Below, piece after piece: positions 53,880 to 63,719 of a DNA stretch of 64,000 nucleotides. The notes beneath the pieces were generated by a model. That model saw only the letters and a list, made by a program, of their open reading frames with translations, was not told the DNA's origin and searched no databases. The DNA comes from Chryseobacterium sp. JUb7 (lineage in GTDB: Bacteria > Bacteroidota > Bacteroidia > Flavobacteriales > Weeksellaceae). The position numbers and the translations under genes are program-made. The stretch is from positions 1-64,000 of the forward strand of contig NZ_JANUFF010000009.1 of assembly GCF_024806495.1 (NCBI RefSeq), given 5' to 3'. Each line of letters starts with the position of its first letter. Within the stretch, counting starts at the first letter, position 1.

Positions 53880-54734
53880 ATGAAAACATACGCGGGAATT
53901 CCTGAAGAAAATGCATCATTAGAGAACTCTAAAGTAATGTTGGTAACCGTTCCTTATGATGGAACTTCAACTTGGGGAAAAGGAGCTGACAAAGGCCCTG
54001 AATTGTTTTTGGATGCTTCTGAAAACATGGAGCTTTATGACATCGAAACTCAGACAGAACCATATTTGGAAGGCGTTTATTTGGCAGGAGAGATTTCTGA
54101 AAAATCTTCACCTGAAGCAATGACTGAAGCAGTTTACCAGAAAACTAAAGAACTTTTGAACAATGATGGTAAATTATTTACACTTTTCGGTGGCGAGCAT
54201 TCTGTTTCTATCGGTTCGATCCGTGCAGTTGGTGAGAAATATGAGAACTTAACGGTTCTTCAGTTAGATGCACACACAGATTTACGTCCGGAATTTCACG
54301 GATCTACTTCTAATCATGCTTGTGCGGTTTTTGAAGCGAATCAGAAGCATAATTTGGTACAGGTGGGAATCCGTTCTATGGATATCGAAGAAGCTGAATA
54401 TTTACCGGAAGGAAGAGTATTTTTTGCTCACGAAATTGCCAACAATGAAAACTGGGTAAATGACGTGTTGGAAAAAGTTTCAGGAAATGTTTATATTACA
54501 ATTGATTTGGATGCATTTGATCCTTCAATTTGCCCTTCAACAGGTACTCCTGAGCCAGGCGGTTTACAATGGTATCCAACATTGGAATTATTAAGAAAAG
54601 TATTCGAAAAATGTAACGTTGTAGCGTTTGATATTGTAGAATTAATGGATTCTCCGATGGCAAAACCAAGTGCATTCCTGGCTGCGAAATTATATTACAA
54701 AATGCTTGCTTATTATCATATTAATCAAGACTAA
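53880..54734 (+). CDS. speB: Agmatinase (ureohydrolase family)
   Basis: 284 residues. The binuclear manganese site is formed by FGGEHSVSIG, LQLDAHTDLRPEF and ITIDLDAFDPSICPSTGTPEPGG (read as DxHxD and DxD motifs), all intact. It hydrolyses agmatine to putrescine and urea, following SpeA. It has its own -7 box. The short length and acidic N-terminus fit bacterial agmatinases. Confidence 0.93.
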   Translation: MKTYAGIPEENASLENSKVMLVTVPYDGTSTWGKGADKGPELFLDASENMELYDIETQTEPYLEGVYLAGEISEKSSPEAMTEAVYQKTKELLNNDGKLFTLFGGEHSVSIGSIRAVGEKYENLTVLQLDAHTDLRPEFHGSTSNHACAVFEANQKHNLVQVGIRSMDIEEAEYLPEGRVFFAHEIANNENWVNDVLEKVSGNVYITIDLDAFDPSICPSTGTPEPGGLQWYPTLELLRKVFEKCNVVAFDIVELMDSPMAKPSAFLAAKLYYKMLAYYHINQD

Positions 54735-54802
54735 AACTTCGCAAGAATCGGATTTTTTCTGCTGAAAATTCTTTGGAAATTTGTGAGGTAAAACAAAATG
54801 AT

Positions 54803-55645
54803 ATGTCCACACAAAATCAAATTGATTATAACCGAATTGCGAAAGCGATAGCGTATATCCAAGACAATTTTAAGCTTCAGCCGAGTTTGGATGAAGTAGC
54901 AGAAAAGATTAATCTGAGTCCGGCCCATTTTCAGAAGATATTCACAGATTGGGCGGGAACAAGTCCTAAGAAATTTTTACAGTTCATCAGTCTTGAACAT
55001 GCTAAAAATTTGCTGAAGGAAGAAAAAGCAAGTTTATTTGATACCGCTTATGAGACAGGATTTTCGAGCACAAGCAGATTGCATGATCTGTTTGTAAAAA
55101 TTGAAGGAATGTCTCCGGCAGAATATAAAAACGGAGGAAAAAGCCTCAACATTAATTACAGTTTTTCCGAAACCCCTTTTGGAAACGTAATCACAGCTTC
55201 CACAGAAAAAGGAATCTGTTATATGGCTTTTGAAACCGATACCAATAAAGCATTGGGAGATTTAATTTTAAAATTTCCCAATGCTTCTTTTTTTGAAAAA
55301 CAGGACGGATTTCAGAAAAATGCACTGTCCATATTTAATAAAGACTGGACAAAGCTCAATACGATAAAATTACATTTAAAAGCCACTGATTTTCAATTGA
55401 AAGTCTGGGAAAGTCTTTTGACAATCCCAATGGGAAAACTATCAACCTACGGAAATTTAGCTGAAAAAATTGGAAATCCCAATGCTTCAAGAGCAGTAGG
55501 AACGGCGATTGGAAGTAATCCGGTAGCATTTTTGATTCCTTGTCACCGCGTGATTCAGTCTTCGGGAAATCTTGGAGGCTACCGATGGGGAAGTGACAGA
55601 AAGCAACTGATGGTGGGCTGGGAAAGTTCGCGAATTTATTCTTAA
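54803..55645 (+). CDS. Ada-like fusion: AraC-type HTH plus methylated-DNA-protein cysteine methyltransferase
   Basis: 280 residues from the ATG at 54803; a TTG ten codons upstream is less likely. The N-terminal AraC HTH (about 10-105) has PSLDEVAEKINLSPAHFQKIF and ETGFSSTSRLHDLF. The C-terminal methyltransferase (about 115-280) has the acceptor Cys in IPCHRVIQSSG. It lacks the N-terminal zinc domain of E. coli Ada that senses phosphotriesters. It repairs O6-methylguanine and may regulate the alkB gene 115 bp downstream. Confidence 0.93.
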   Translation: MSTQNQIDYNRIAKAIAYIQDNFKLQPSLDEVAEKINLSPAHFQKIFTDWAGTSPKKFLQFISLEHAKNLLKEEKASLFDTAYETGFSSTSRLHDLFVKIEGMSPAEYKNGGKSLNINYSFSETPFGNVITASTEKGICYMAFETDTNKALGDLILKFPNASFFEKQDGFQKNALSIFNKDWTKLNTIKLHLKATDFQLKVWESLLTIPMGKLSTYGNLAEKIGNPNASRAVGTAIGSNPVAFLIPCHRVIQSSGNLGGYRWGSDRKQLMVGWESSRIYS

Positions 55646-55760
55646 AATTAAATATTTTAGCCCGGAGATTTCAAGGATTTACACAGATTTTTATGCTTAT
55701 TTGTGAAAATATTTGTGCCATTTGTATTTAAAATATTCAGCTTAAAAAAAATTATTAAAA

Positions 55761-56372
55761 ATGATGAGTCTATTCGAAGATATATCCGATTATCCTATAA
55801 ATATCCTTCCTAATGACGGAACCGTCAATTATTATGGAAAAGTTTTTTCTAAGGAAAAATCTGATTTTTATTACGACTATCTATTCAATCAGATTCCATG
55901 GGAAAATGATGAAGCAATTATTTTCGGAAAATTAATTTTAACGAAAAGGAAAGTGGCATGGTTTGGTGAAAAACCATTCGAATATACCTATTCTAAACGG
56001 ACGAAACATGCCAAATTCTGGACTCCTGAATTATTAGAATTAAAACGGAAATGTGAAGAAGTTTCAGGAGAAACCTATAATTCCTGTTTGTTGAATTTAT
56101 ATCATGACGGAAGTGAAGGAATGGCCTACCACAGTGATGGTGAAAAGGATTTGAAAAAACATGGAGCGATCGCATCTTTAACTTTCGGAGCGGAAAGAAA
56201 ATTTTTATTTAAACATAAAACAACGAAAGAAAAAGTTGACATATTTCTAGAAAACGGAAGTTTACTGGTGATGAAGGGAACAACTCAGGAAAATTGGCTA
56301 CATCGCCTCCCTCCAACAACAAAAGTAAAAAATCCACGAGTAAATCTGACATTCAGAACGATTGAAGAGTAA
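55761..56372 (+). CDS. alkB: AlkB-type 2-oxoglutarate/Fe(II) dioxygenase
   Basis: 203 residues. The iron site is AYHSDGEKD (H-x-D) plus the distal His in NWLHRLPPTT, and the 2-oxoglutarate arginine lies in NPRVNLTFR. YNSCLLNLYHDGSEGMAYH marks the ALKBH2/3-like form. It demethylates 1-methyladenine and 3-methylcytosine in DNA. It follows the Ada-like gene, giving a two-gene alkylation-repair unit. Confidence 0.93.
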   Translation: MMSLFEDISDYPINILPNDGTVNYYGKVFSKEKSDFYYDYLFNQIPWENDEAIIFGKLILTKRKVAWFGEKPFEYTYSKRTKHAKFWTPELLELKRKCEEVSGETYNSCLLNLYHDGSEGMAYHSDGEKDLKKHGAIASLTFGAERKFLFKHKTTKEKVDIFLENGSLLVMKGTTQENWLHRLPPTTKVKNPRVNLTFRTIEE

Positions 56373-56430
56373 ATTTTTTTGCGTAAAAATTTTGACAAAC
56401 TCAGTGCTTAATTAAGCGAGGATAAAAAGA

Positions 56431-56457
56431 AAAAGCTGTTCAATCCGAACAGCTTTT
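56431..56457. terminator. Shared terminator between alkB and the CocE/NonD gene
   Basis: AAAAGCTGTTC / GAACAGCTTTT, 11-bp perfect stem with a 5-base loop. It lies between stops at 56372 (+) and 56463 (-). Confidence 0.85.
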
Positions 56458-56462
56458 AAACT

Positions 56463-58325
56463 TTATTTCAAAACCTCAACTTCAATCGCACTATCTTCAA
56501 AAATCTTAATAAACGCTTTTGTATAATCTTCTTTTGTAGCAAAATTCGGATTATCTAAGAATTTCTGTGGGTTAATGGCAAATAACGGAAACCAGGTTGA
56601 AGAAATCTGTATCTGGATTTTATGTCCTTTTTTAAAGGTATGAACAACATCCTGCAGTCTGAAATTTACGGCCGTTTTTTGATTAGGAACCAAGGCTTCG
56701 GCTTTTTCTCTTGAATTTCTGAATCTGGCAGGCATTATTTCACTTCTTACCATTTGGTGATAATTTCCGTAAATCACACCTTCTTTTTTCTCAGCAGGCT
56801 TGAAGTCTTCAGGATAAACATCAATTAATTTCACTGCAAAATCTGCGTCTGTGGAAGTGGAAGCGATATTTAATTTAGCCATAATCTCTCCTGCGAAAGT
56901 CATATCGTCGGTCAGAACATCTGTGGTAAAAGTCAAAACATCAGGTCTTCCTTCTGCAAATCTTTGATCTTCTGACATATAATTTCGTGGAGTAAAACCA
57001 TTAAAATCTTTCAGGTTATCGGAACTTAAAACAGGGTTGTTCGGATCACTATAATATTCAGAAGATCCTTGCCCTGTAGTATTTTTCAGTGTTCCGTTTG
57101 ATAAATAGAAGCTTACTTTTTGTCCTTCTTTTGGAGGGTAGGTTGTAAATTCACGCCATTGTTTCGCTCCGGTATCATACATTAAAGCTTCCGGTAAGCC
57201 GGCATCCTGTTTGGTATTGCCCTTTAAATAGTGATTGAAAAATTTCGTTTCAATATTTTTCTGATAATAAGTAGCAATGCTGTCTCCGAAATAGATCTGA
57301 TTGTGGAAATGCTTGCCTTCTTCACGGCCCCAGCCACCATGAGAAAAAGGTCCCATGACGATGGTATTTTTAGCTTTCGGACTTGTTTTTTCGATCGTTT
57401 TATAAATATTCAGAGGTCCTGACAGGTCTTCTGCATCAAACCAGCCTCCGACAGTCATCACTGCATGGTTTACGTTTTTAAGATGGGGAAGAAGGCTTCT
57501 TTTTTGCCAGAATTCATCGTAATTGGTGTGGTTCATAATTTCTGTCATAAAAAAATTATTTTTATAATATTTTTCATAACCGTCTTTTAAAGTTCCCATA
57601 TCTCTGTAGAACTTCAAACCGTCTTCAGATGTTGTCTTGATCATGGAATCGGTGTACCATGCTTTATTTTCAGGTTTTGTTTTCTGAACTCCGAAAACCG
57701 GGAAAGTTCTGAAATAGCCCATCATAAATCTTCCGTTATGAAGAAAATCATCATTCCAGAAATCTGAAATCGGAGCTTGTGGAGAAGAGGCCACTAAAGC
57801 CGGATGCTGAGCCAAAACCCCTACAGCAGTATAAAATCCAGGATATGAAGTTCCATATTGACCCACTTTTCCATTGTTATCTTTAATATTTTTGATCAAC
57901 CAGTCGATTGTGTCGTAAGTATCTGTACTTTCATCAACATCTTTCTTGGTTTTGTGATCGACCTGCGGAGTCATATTGGTGAATGTGCCTTCACTCATGT
58001 ATCTTCCGCGAACATCCTGAAATACAAAAATATATTTGTCTTTCATTAAATACTGGTTCGGACCAAGTTTCGTTTTGTATTCATTTTCACCGTAAGGAGC
58101 AATGCTGTAGCAGGTCCTTTGCATTAAAAAAGGATATTTGTTTTTACTGGAAATATCCTTAGGAATATAAGCAATCGTAAATAGCTTCACACCGTCGCGC
58201 ATGGTGATATAAAATTCTTTTTTTGTGAAGTTATCTTTCACAAAAGGATCTGCGGGTGGTTGCTGAGTTTGCGAATTTCCAAAAATGAAAAAGAAAACAA
58301 ATAAAATGGACAGATGGATTTTCAT
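56463..58325 (-). CDS. Secreted CocE/NonD-family hydrolase (X-Pro dipeptidyl-peptidase fold)
   Basis: 620 residues. Signal peptide KIHLSILFVFFFIFGNS. The alpha/beta-hydrolase domain starts with KKEFYITMRDGVKLFTIAYI and has the nucleophile in GQYGTSYPGFYTAV, then GGWFDAEDLSGPL (acid) and GPFSHGGWGREEG (His). A C-terminal jelly-roll domain (about 390-620) has DFAVKLIDVYPED. Family members cleave esters, beta-lactam acyl groups or amino-acid esters such as glutaryl-7-ACA. Substrate unknown. Confidence 0.9.
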   Translation of the reverse strand: MKIHLSILFVFFFIFGNSQTQQPPADPFVKDNFTKKEFYITMRDGVKLFTIAYIPKDISSKNKYPFLMQRTCYSIAPYGENEYKTKLGPNQYLMKDKYIFVFQDVRGRYMSEGTFTNMTPQVDHKTKKDVDESTDTYDTIDWLIKNIKDNNGKVGQYGTSYPGFYTAVGVLAQHPALVASSPQAPISDFWNDDFLHNGRFMMGYFRTFPVFGVQKTKPENKAWYTDSMIKTTSEDGLKFYRDMGTLKDGYEKYYKNNFFMTEIMNHTNYDEFWQKRSLLPHLKNVNHAVMTVGGWFDAEDLSGPLNIYKTIEKTSPKAKNTIVMGPFSHGGWGREEGKHFHNQIYFGDSIATYYQKNIETKFFNHYLKGNTKQDAGLPEALMYDTGAKQWREFTTYPPKEGQKVSFYLSNGTLKNTTGQGSSEYYSDPNNPVLSSDNLKDFNGFTPRNYMSEDQRFAEGRPDVLTFTTDVLTDDMTFAGEIMAKLNIASTSTDADFAVKLIDVYPEDFKPAEKKEGVIYGNYHQMVRSEIMPARFRNSREKAEALVPNQKTAVNFRLQDVVHTFKKGHKIQIQISSTWFPLFAINPQKFLDNPNFATKEDYTKAFIKIFEDSAIEVEVLK

Positions 58326-58380
58326 ACATAAAATTTGACGCTAATTTAATGATAAAAATACTTTAGACACATCCTGTAAA

Positions 58381-58413
58381 AGAAATGACCGGAAATTTTT
58401 TCCGGTCATTTCT
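58381..58413 (-). terminator. Terminator after the outer-membrane receptor gene
   Basis: A 14-bp perfect inverted repeat (AGAAATGACCGGAA / TTCCGGTCATTTCT) just beyond the minus-strand stop at 58430. Confidence 0.82.
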
Positions 58414-58429
58414 AGTTAAGCTGATTATT

Positions 58430-61204
58430 TTATTTACCCGACATTTTTTTTCCGGCAAATTTATTGAGCTTCATCGTCAGTGAAAACATTACGTAACGTT
58501 TAAGAATCAAATCTTCACGGTCTTCAAAATAAGCGCTCGAAATTGTTCTTCTTACACTTTGATTCTGATTTAAGACATCATAAATTTTTACTTTTGCTGT
58601 AAGCTGTTTATTGAAGAACGCATATCCTAAACTGGTATTCCAGAAGTAAAAGTCTTTTTTGAAACCGGGAGCAATATTGGAGTTTGTATTATATTCAAAA
58701 TCGTTCCCGAATACTAATCTGGTTTTGAAAAGGTAGTTGGTAAGCTCCAGTTTTAATGCCTGATTGGAAGTCTGTACTTTATCAACACTGTAGTTGGTGT
58801 AGTTTGAGAAATTATAACCTAGCCTGTAAGAAGGTCTGATAGTCATTTTATCCTTGATCTCATACGTAAGATTAAGCCCGGGATTGATGTTGTAATTATT
58901 GCTTGAAAACTCCTGGCTGTTAATAAAACCTCTGTTGTAGCCAAAATTCATATTAAATCTTGGATTAATCGTCAGTTTATTATCTTTCCATTTAAATGTT
59001 TTACTAAAACCACCTCCAAAATTAAAGTTTTTGTTTCCACTAACATTCTCATAGGTTACAAACTGTTTTCCTGATTCATCGTAGTAGGAATAATTAATAA
59101 TGTCATTATTTCCGTAGGTCATTCCAATATTTAAATAGTAGCTGATATTTTTCACCATATTGGAACTATTGAAATAAAGATACGTTCTGTTTGCCCATGT
59201 ATTTTTCAGGTCCGGATTTCCTCTGTATACGATCAGTGGATTCGAATAATCTTCATAAGGGGTAAGCTGCTCTGCGCTAGGGATGTTATAGTCACCAGAG
59301 TTATAAATGCTCAGACTTTTACTTTGTGAAAACTGATACTGTACACTTAAACTATATTTTGGTAATACAAAATTTTTATCAAGGTTATATTGCTGGCCGT
59401 TAAAAATTGACCTTACATTCATATCTGAAATATCAAGTCCGACAGATCCCCATGTGCTTAGCTTTTTTTTATTGATTTCAAAAGTTAAATCCGGGGATAT
59501 CTGATTGATTTTCTGATTCATGCTGTTGGATAAAAGCATATTGTAATCTGAGTATTGACCTGTACTGTTGTCAAAATCATTTACATTTCTGATATTTCTG
59601 TTGTTGGCTGAGCTGTAATTTACATTAAGACTCACAGTTATTGAATCTGATAAAGGCTCCGTGTATCCAACACCGAAACGATAATTATTAGTTTGACTTT
59701 TTGTTCGTGCAAGCTGATTTCTGGAATCAATACTTGTAGAGTCAGGTCTAGGATAAAATATTGTATTTGATATATTCAGATTATCATTTTTAGATTCTGA
59801 AATTGTAGTGCTCATATTGGCATAAGCAACTCGACCTTTCTTTTTAAATCTTTTTGAAAAATAGATATTAGGATTAAAGCTATTGCTCTCCGATTTTGAA
59901 CTTGTATACGAATCGCTTTCGTTCAGAAGTTTATTATTTTCAAATGTTTGGGATTTCAGATTGTTAAAATTAAAACCTTCCGTTCTTGAAAATGAAGGCG
60001 AAATATAAACATTGGTCAGGGAATCAAGTTTAATTCTTGCCGAGGTGTCAAAGTTATATTGTTTTGATTCATTTTCACCATTGCTTTCGGAATCGGTCTT
60101 TAGTGTGGAGTTGGGAAGTAATGTTGTTCTTGAAACTTTAGATCTTGTCTCCAGATTGTTATCAGTATGCATAAGACTTAGACTTTCAAGATCTGCATTT
60201 TTTCCAAGCTTATCGCTGTAATTTAATCCGACAGTGGTTGATTTTTGGATGCCTTTTGCGTTTCCACCAGGCATATAATAAGTAGTACTTCCGGAAGTTC
60301 TTACGCTTCCTCCCTGCATCAGCCACGAATTTCTTCCGTGCCCCATGCTGTCGAAAACCTCATCATTGGAAAATCCCTGAGAATTGATATTATTGGAGGA
60401 GGCGAGCAGGCTTACTTTTGTGTCATTTTTAAAATAACTTATCAATCCGCTTCCTTCATATCTTTTGTCGCTTCCGTATCCAAGGGTAAGTCTGGAGATC
60501 AATCCTTTATTCTTCTTTTCATCGATATTAAAGTTAATGGTCGCATTATTAGATTTTGCTTTTTTTCCGTTAAGCTCTTCTTCCTTGGTTTTGGTTGTCG
60601 TAAACTGAATGTTTTTAATGATATCAGCAGGAAGATTCTGTAAAGCGATTTTTCCGTCTTTGTCAAAAAACGGTTTTCCATTGATCATTATCTGGTCGAC
60701 TTCCTTTCCGTTTACGGTTATTTTTCCATCATTATCGATTTCCACCCCCGGAATCTGCTTTAAAAGCTCTTCAATTTTACTGTCCGGGCGAACTTTAATC
60801 GCCGAGGCATTAAATTCTATGGTATCTTTTTTGATTTTTACCGGAGAGGCTGTAATTTTCACCTCATCAATACTGACAACCGTGTTTTTGTCCAGTTCGA
60901 TATCCCCTAAAGAAACGGATTGATCTATTTTATCAAATTTTTTGGAGTAGGAGTTCAGTTTTTCAGCATCAATTTTCAGAACTGTGGGCTCACTGACATT
61001 ATCTGTTTTTAATGAAAATTTACCAAAATTATTGGTTGAGGTGTAATTGATAATGGATGAATCTTTTTGTTTCAGTAGGTAAACCGTAGCATTTTCAACA
61101 GGTTTTTTTTCAGAATTGGAGACCTTCCCATCGATGTTTAATTTTTGTGCATGTAAAATGACTGCATTGATTGCTAAAAATAGCAATATCAGTAGTTTCT
61201 TCAT
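58430..61204 (-). CDS. Large outer-membrane beta-barrel protein of TonB-receptor type with carboxypeptidase-like regulatory domain
   Basis: 924 residues from the ATG at 61204, where the signal peptide KKLLILLFLAINAVILHAQ begins; an upstream ATG at 61228 gives a poor signal. Domains: carboxypeptidase-regulatory-like (about 22-105, DGKVSNSEKKPVENATVYLL), plug-like (about 115-215, KIEELLKQIPGVEIDNDGK, INGKPFF), then a long Tyr/Asn/Ser-rich barrel to the end. It resembles the OMP_b-brl_3 group rather than classic SusC. Possibly takes up or exports a ligand; no TonB box is clear. It has no SusD partner next to it. Confidence 0.82.
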   Translation of the reverse strand: MKKLLILLFLAINAVILHAQKLNIDGKVSNSEKKPVENATVYLLKQKDSSIINYTSTNNFGKFSLKTDNVSEPTVLKIDAEKLNSYSKKFDKIDQSVSLGDIELDKNTVVSIDEVKITASPVKIKKDTIEFNASAIKVRPDSKIEELLKQIPGVEIDNDGKITVNGKEVDQIMINGKPFFDKDGKIALQNLPADIIKNIQFTTTKTKEEELNGKKAKSNNATINFNIDEKKNKGLISRLTLGYGSDKRYEGSGLISYFKNDTKVSLLASSNNINSQGFSNDEVFDSMGHGRNSWLMQGGSVRTSGSTTYYMPGGNAKGIQKSTTVGLNYSDKLGKNADLESLSLMHTDNNLETRSKVSRTTLLPNSTLKTDSESNGENESKQYNFDTSARIKLDSLTNVYISPSFSRTEGFNFNNLKSQTFENNKLLNESDSYTSSKSESNSFNPNIYFSKRFKKKGRVAYANMSTTISESKNDNLNISNTIFYPRPDSTSIDSRNQLARTKSQTNNYRFGVGYTEPLSDSITVSLNVNYSSANNRNIRNVNDFDNSTGQYSDYNMLLSNSMNQKINQISPDLTFEINKKKLSTWGSVGLDISDMNVRSIFNGQQYNLDKNFVLPKYSLSVQYQFSQSKSLSIYNSGDYNIPSAEQLTPYEDYSNPLIVYRGNPDLKNTWANRTYLYFNSSNMVKNISYYLNIGMTYGNNDIINYSYYDESGKQFVTYENVSGNKNFNFGGGFSKTFKWKDNKLTINPRFNMNFGYNRGFINSQEFSSNNYNINPGLNLTYEIKDKMTIRPSYRLGYNFSNYTNYSVDKVQTSNQALKLELTNYLFKTRLVFGNDFEYNTNSNIAPGFKKDFYFWNTSLGYAFFNKQLTAKVKIYDVLNQNQSVRRTISSAYFEDREDLILKRYVMFSLTMKLNKFAGKKMSGK

Positions 61205-61236
61205 TAATAGTTTTTTTTGAAGGCACAAAGTAAAGA

Positions 61237-61264
61237 AAAAACATCCCTGGAATGGGATGTTTTT
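61237..61264 (-). terminator. Terminator after the SH3b protein gene
   Basis: AAAAACATCCC / GGGATGTTTTT, 11-bp stem with a 6-base loop, followed by a T-rich run on the minus strand. Confidence 0.85.
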
Positions 61265-61292
61265 AAGTTAAATAGAGTTAAAACTTATTGTT

Positions 61293-61712
61293 TTAAGCCT
61301 TTAAATATCTTGAATAAGCATATCCTTCCTGTCCGTCGGCACTTTTTATCTTCCACCAATCATCAGAAGTCTGCTCAATAAGTGTTACTGAAGATCCTTT
61401 TGAAGCCTTACCTACAACAGCAGCTTCTGTGGATGGTTCCTGTCTTATATTCAGATTAGATTCTTCTGTTGCTACTGTAAGTGAAGCACCGGCAGCAAGA
61501 CCTGCAACCTGTACATCAATGTTTATATCTGAAGCAGAATATGTAGAATCAATAGCTCCCAAAGCATTCCAAACGGCATCTTTAGCAGCAGTATTGGAAG
61601 CACTTCCTGAAACATAAAGAATTCCGTCTTGTTCCTGAACTTGTAAATTTGAGATTCCTGCAGACTGGGCAGCAGAAACTACGCCTGAATATTTATCCTG
61701 TAATGTGCTCAT
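61293..61712 (-). CDS. BON-like plus SH3b-domain protein
   Basis: 139 residues without a signal peptide. Residues about 1-70 look like one BON-type unit (LQVQEQDGILYVSGSASNT, then AKDAVWNALGAID). Residues about 76-139 are a bacterial SH3 domain (LNIRQEPSTEAAVVGKASKG, WWKIKSADGQEGYAYSRYL). Together it resembles LysM/BON proteins such as YgaU with SH3b in place of LysM. It lies 3 bp after the BON lipoprotein gene, so the pair is cotranscribed. Confidence 0.8.
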   Translation of the reverse strand: MSTLQDKYSGVVSAAQSAGISNLQVQEQDGILYVSGSASNTAAKDAVWNALGAIDSTYSASDINIDVQVAGLAAGASLTVATEESNLNIRQEPSTEAAVVGKASKGSSVTLIEQTSDDWWKIKSADGQEGYAYSRYLKA

Positions 61713-61715
61713 TTC

Positions 61716-62210
61716 TTAATTTTTTACGGTGTAATTATAGTTTACTTTTCCAACTTTCAAAGCATCTACAGATTCCTTGATTTTTCTGGCCTGTACTGCA
61801 GAAACGTTTCCTGTCAATGTTAATTCGCCATTTACTACATCCACTTTTACAGAAGGGAAATCTTTTACAGCATCTTTTACTTTTTGCTGAACTTCAGGAG
61901 CTACCGCAGATTGAGTTTCAACCGGAGCCGGTGTAGCCGGTGCTACCTCAATGGTAGTCATATCATGTACACTTTTGATTCCGGGAATTGCTTTTAATTG
62001 AGTAATCATAGCATCTTTAGAAGCTTGATCAGCAAAAGTTCCGCTTAGGTGTGCTTCTCCGTTTTTCACTTCTACACTTGCACCTGGATTAGAGGTTACG
62101 ATAGTGGTAGCCTGAGTTTGAAGATCCGCATCGGAAACTTTCTTCTTACAAGAAACTGCTCCGAAAGACACAGCTACAGCCAATGCAGCCATTGCGATAG
62201 TTTTTTTCAT
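61716..62210 (-). CDS. Lipoprotein with two BON domains
   Basis: 164 residues. Signal with lipobox VSFGAVSCKKK, lipidated Cys near residue 21. Two BON repeats follow: VEVKNGEAHLSGTFADQASK (about 45-90) and VKVDVVNGELTLTGNVSAVQ (about 120-164), joined by a Pro/Ala-rich linker. BON proteins bind phospholipid and are linked to envelope and osmotic stress. First gene of a two-gene operon with the BON/SH3b protein. Confidence 0.88.
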   Translation of the reverse strand: MKKTIAMAALAVAVSFGAVSCKKKVSDADLQTQATTIVTSNPGASVEVKNGEAHLSGTFADQASKDAMITQLKAIPGIKSVHDMTTIEVAPATPAPVETQSAVAPEVQQKVKDAVKDFPSVKVDVVNGELTLTGNVSAVQARKIKESVDALKVGKVNYNYTVKN

Positions 62211-62382
62211 AGTTGTATATTTTGATGTTGTTAATACAAGTAAATGTAATAATAAAATTTATACCAAAAGGATTAAAACTCAATAAATCTTTTTAATTTT
62301 TTTTGCAATATTTTCTGTACCAGGTTGTTAATTTTAATGGATTGATGTTTTCGTGTAAAAATTATCCTGTTTTAACAAAATA

Positions 62383-62411
62383 TTGCACCAATTGTAAAAA
62401 TATTATATTTG
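62383..62411 (+). promoter_or_regulatory. Promoter of the symporter gene
   Basis: TTG at 62383-62385, an 18-bp spacer, then TATATTTG at 62404-62411 followed by C. The ATG at 62431 is 19 bp downstream. Confidence 0.7.
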
Positions 62412-62430
62412 CGAAACTTGAATTATTTAT

Positions 62431-63687
62431 ATGAAAGGACAGAATAAACTATTTATAGCGATTATTATTGCACTTGTAGTGGGAGTGGGAATTGGAGGAT
62501 TGGTGCATATACAGTACCCCGAGAGTGCTGAACCTTTTTCTAAAAATATAAAACTTTTAGGAACGGTTTTCATCAGATTGGTACAGATGATTATTGCGCC
62601 GTTGGTTTTTACCACTTTGGTCGTTGGAATTGCCAAAATGAGTGATATCAAAATGATTGGTAGAGTGGGAACTAAGGCGATGCTCTGGTTTATTTCTGCT
62701 TCTTTGGTATCTCTTTTCATTGGTTTAATGCTTGTTAACTGGATGGAACCGGGACACGTTACAAAACTTCCGATTCAGGATGCCGCTTCTGCGGAAGAAT
62801 TATTGAAAAGCAGCAAAGGTTTTTCAATGGAAGATTTCGTAAAACACATTATTCCTAAAAGTATTTTTGAAGCTTTTGCCACTAACGAAGTACTGCAGAT
62901 TGTTGTATTTTCGATTATGTTTGGGGTAGCACTGGCAAATTTAGGAGAAGAATATGCTCAGCCGGTTATCAAATTATTTGATATTGTAGCCCACGGAATC
63001 CTGAAAATGGTAGGATATATCATGTGGTTTGCACCACTTGGAGTATTGGGAGCCATTGCCGCTGTTGTAGCGACAAATGGATTTGAAATTTTCAAAGTCT
63101 ATGCGGTTTATCTTAGAGACTTCTTCTTTGCACTGGGAATCCTTTGGCTGGTTCTTTTATTGGCAGGATATTTAATTTTAGGAAACAGACTTTTCGAGTT
63201 ATTAAGAAGAATAAAAGCCCCATTATTGATTGCATTTTCAACCACAAGTTCGGAGGCCGTTTTCCCGAAATTAGTAGAGGAGTTAGAGAGATTTGGCTGT
63301 AACAGCAGAGTGGTTTCTTTCATTTTACCATTGGGATATTCATTTAATCTGGACGGAAGTATGATGTATATGACGTTTGCCTCTATCTTTATCGCTCAGA
63401 TTTACGGGATTGAAATGACTTTGGGACAACAGATCACCATGCTTTTAGTATTAATGCTTACTTCAAAAGGGATTGCAGGAGTTCCGAGAGCTTCTTTGGT
63501 AATTATCGTGGCAACATGTTCAATGTTTGGAATTCCACCGGAAGGAATCGCCCTGATCTTACCTATTGATCACTTCTGTGATATGGGAAGAAGTATGACC
63601 AATGTTCTTGGAAATGCTCTGGCAACATCTGCCGTTTCCAAATGGGAAGGCCAGCTGGAACATGGCAACGGAAACGAGGTGGTCTAA
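62431..63687 (+). CDS. Dicarboxylate/amino acid:cation symporter (DAACS, GltP/DctA type)
   Basis: 418 residues with eight helices and two re-entrant loops. TTSSEAVFPKLVEELERFG is the first hairpin loop, SFNLDGSMMYMTFASIFIAQ the central sodium/substrate motif, and SKGIAGVPRASLVI the second hairpin. It imports glutamate, aspartate or C4-dicarboxylates with sodium or protons. It stands alone with its own promoter and terminator. Confidence 0.93.
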   Translation: MKGQNKLFIAIIIALVVGVGIGGLVHIQYPESAEPFSKNIKLLGTVFIRLVQMIIAPLVFTTLVVGIAKMSDIKMIGRVGTKAMLWFISASLVSLFIGLMLVNWMEPGHVTKLPIQDAASAEELLKSSKGFSMEDFVKHIIPKSIFEAFATNEVLQIVVFSIMFGVALANLGEEYAQPVIKLFDIVAHGILKMVGYIMWFAPLGVLGAIAAVVATNGFEIFKVYAVYLRDFFFALGILWLVLLLAGYLILGNRLFELLRRIKAPLLIAFSTTSSEAVFPKLVEELERFGCNSRVVSFILPLGYSFNLDGSMMYMTFASIFIAQIYGIEMTLGQQITMLLVLMLTSKGIAGVPRASLVIIVATCSMFGIPPEGIALILPIDHFCDMGRSMTNVLGNALATSAVSKWEGQLEHGNGNEVV

Positions 63688-63719
63688 ATCATAAATTATT
63701 ATTTTAGCTTAGGCTAATC

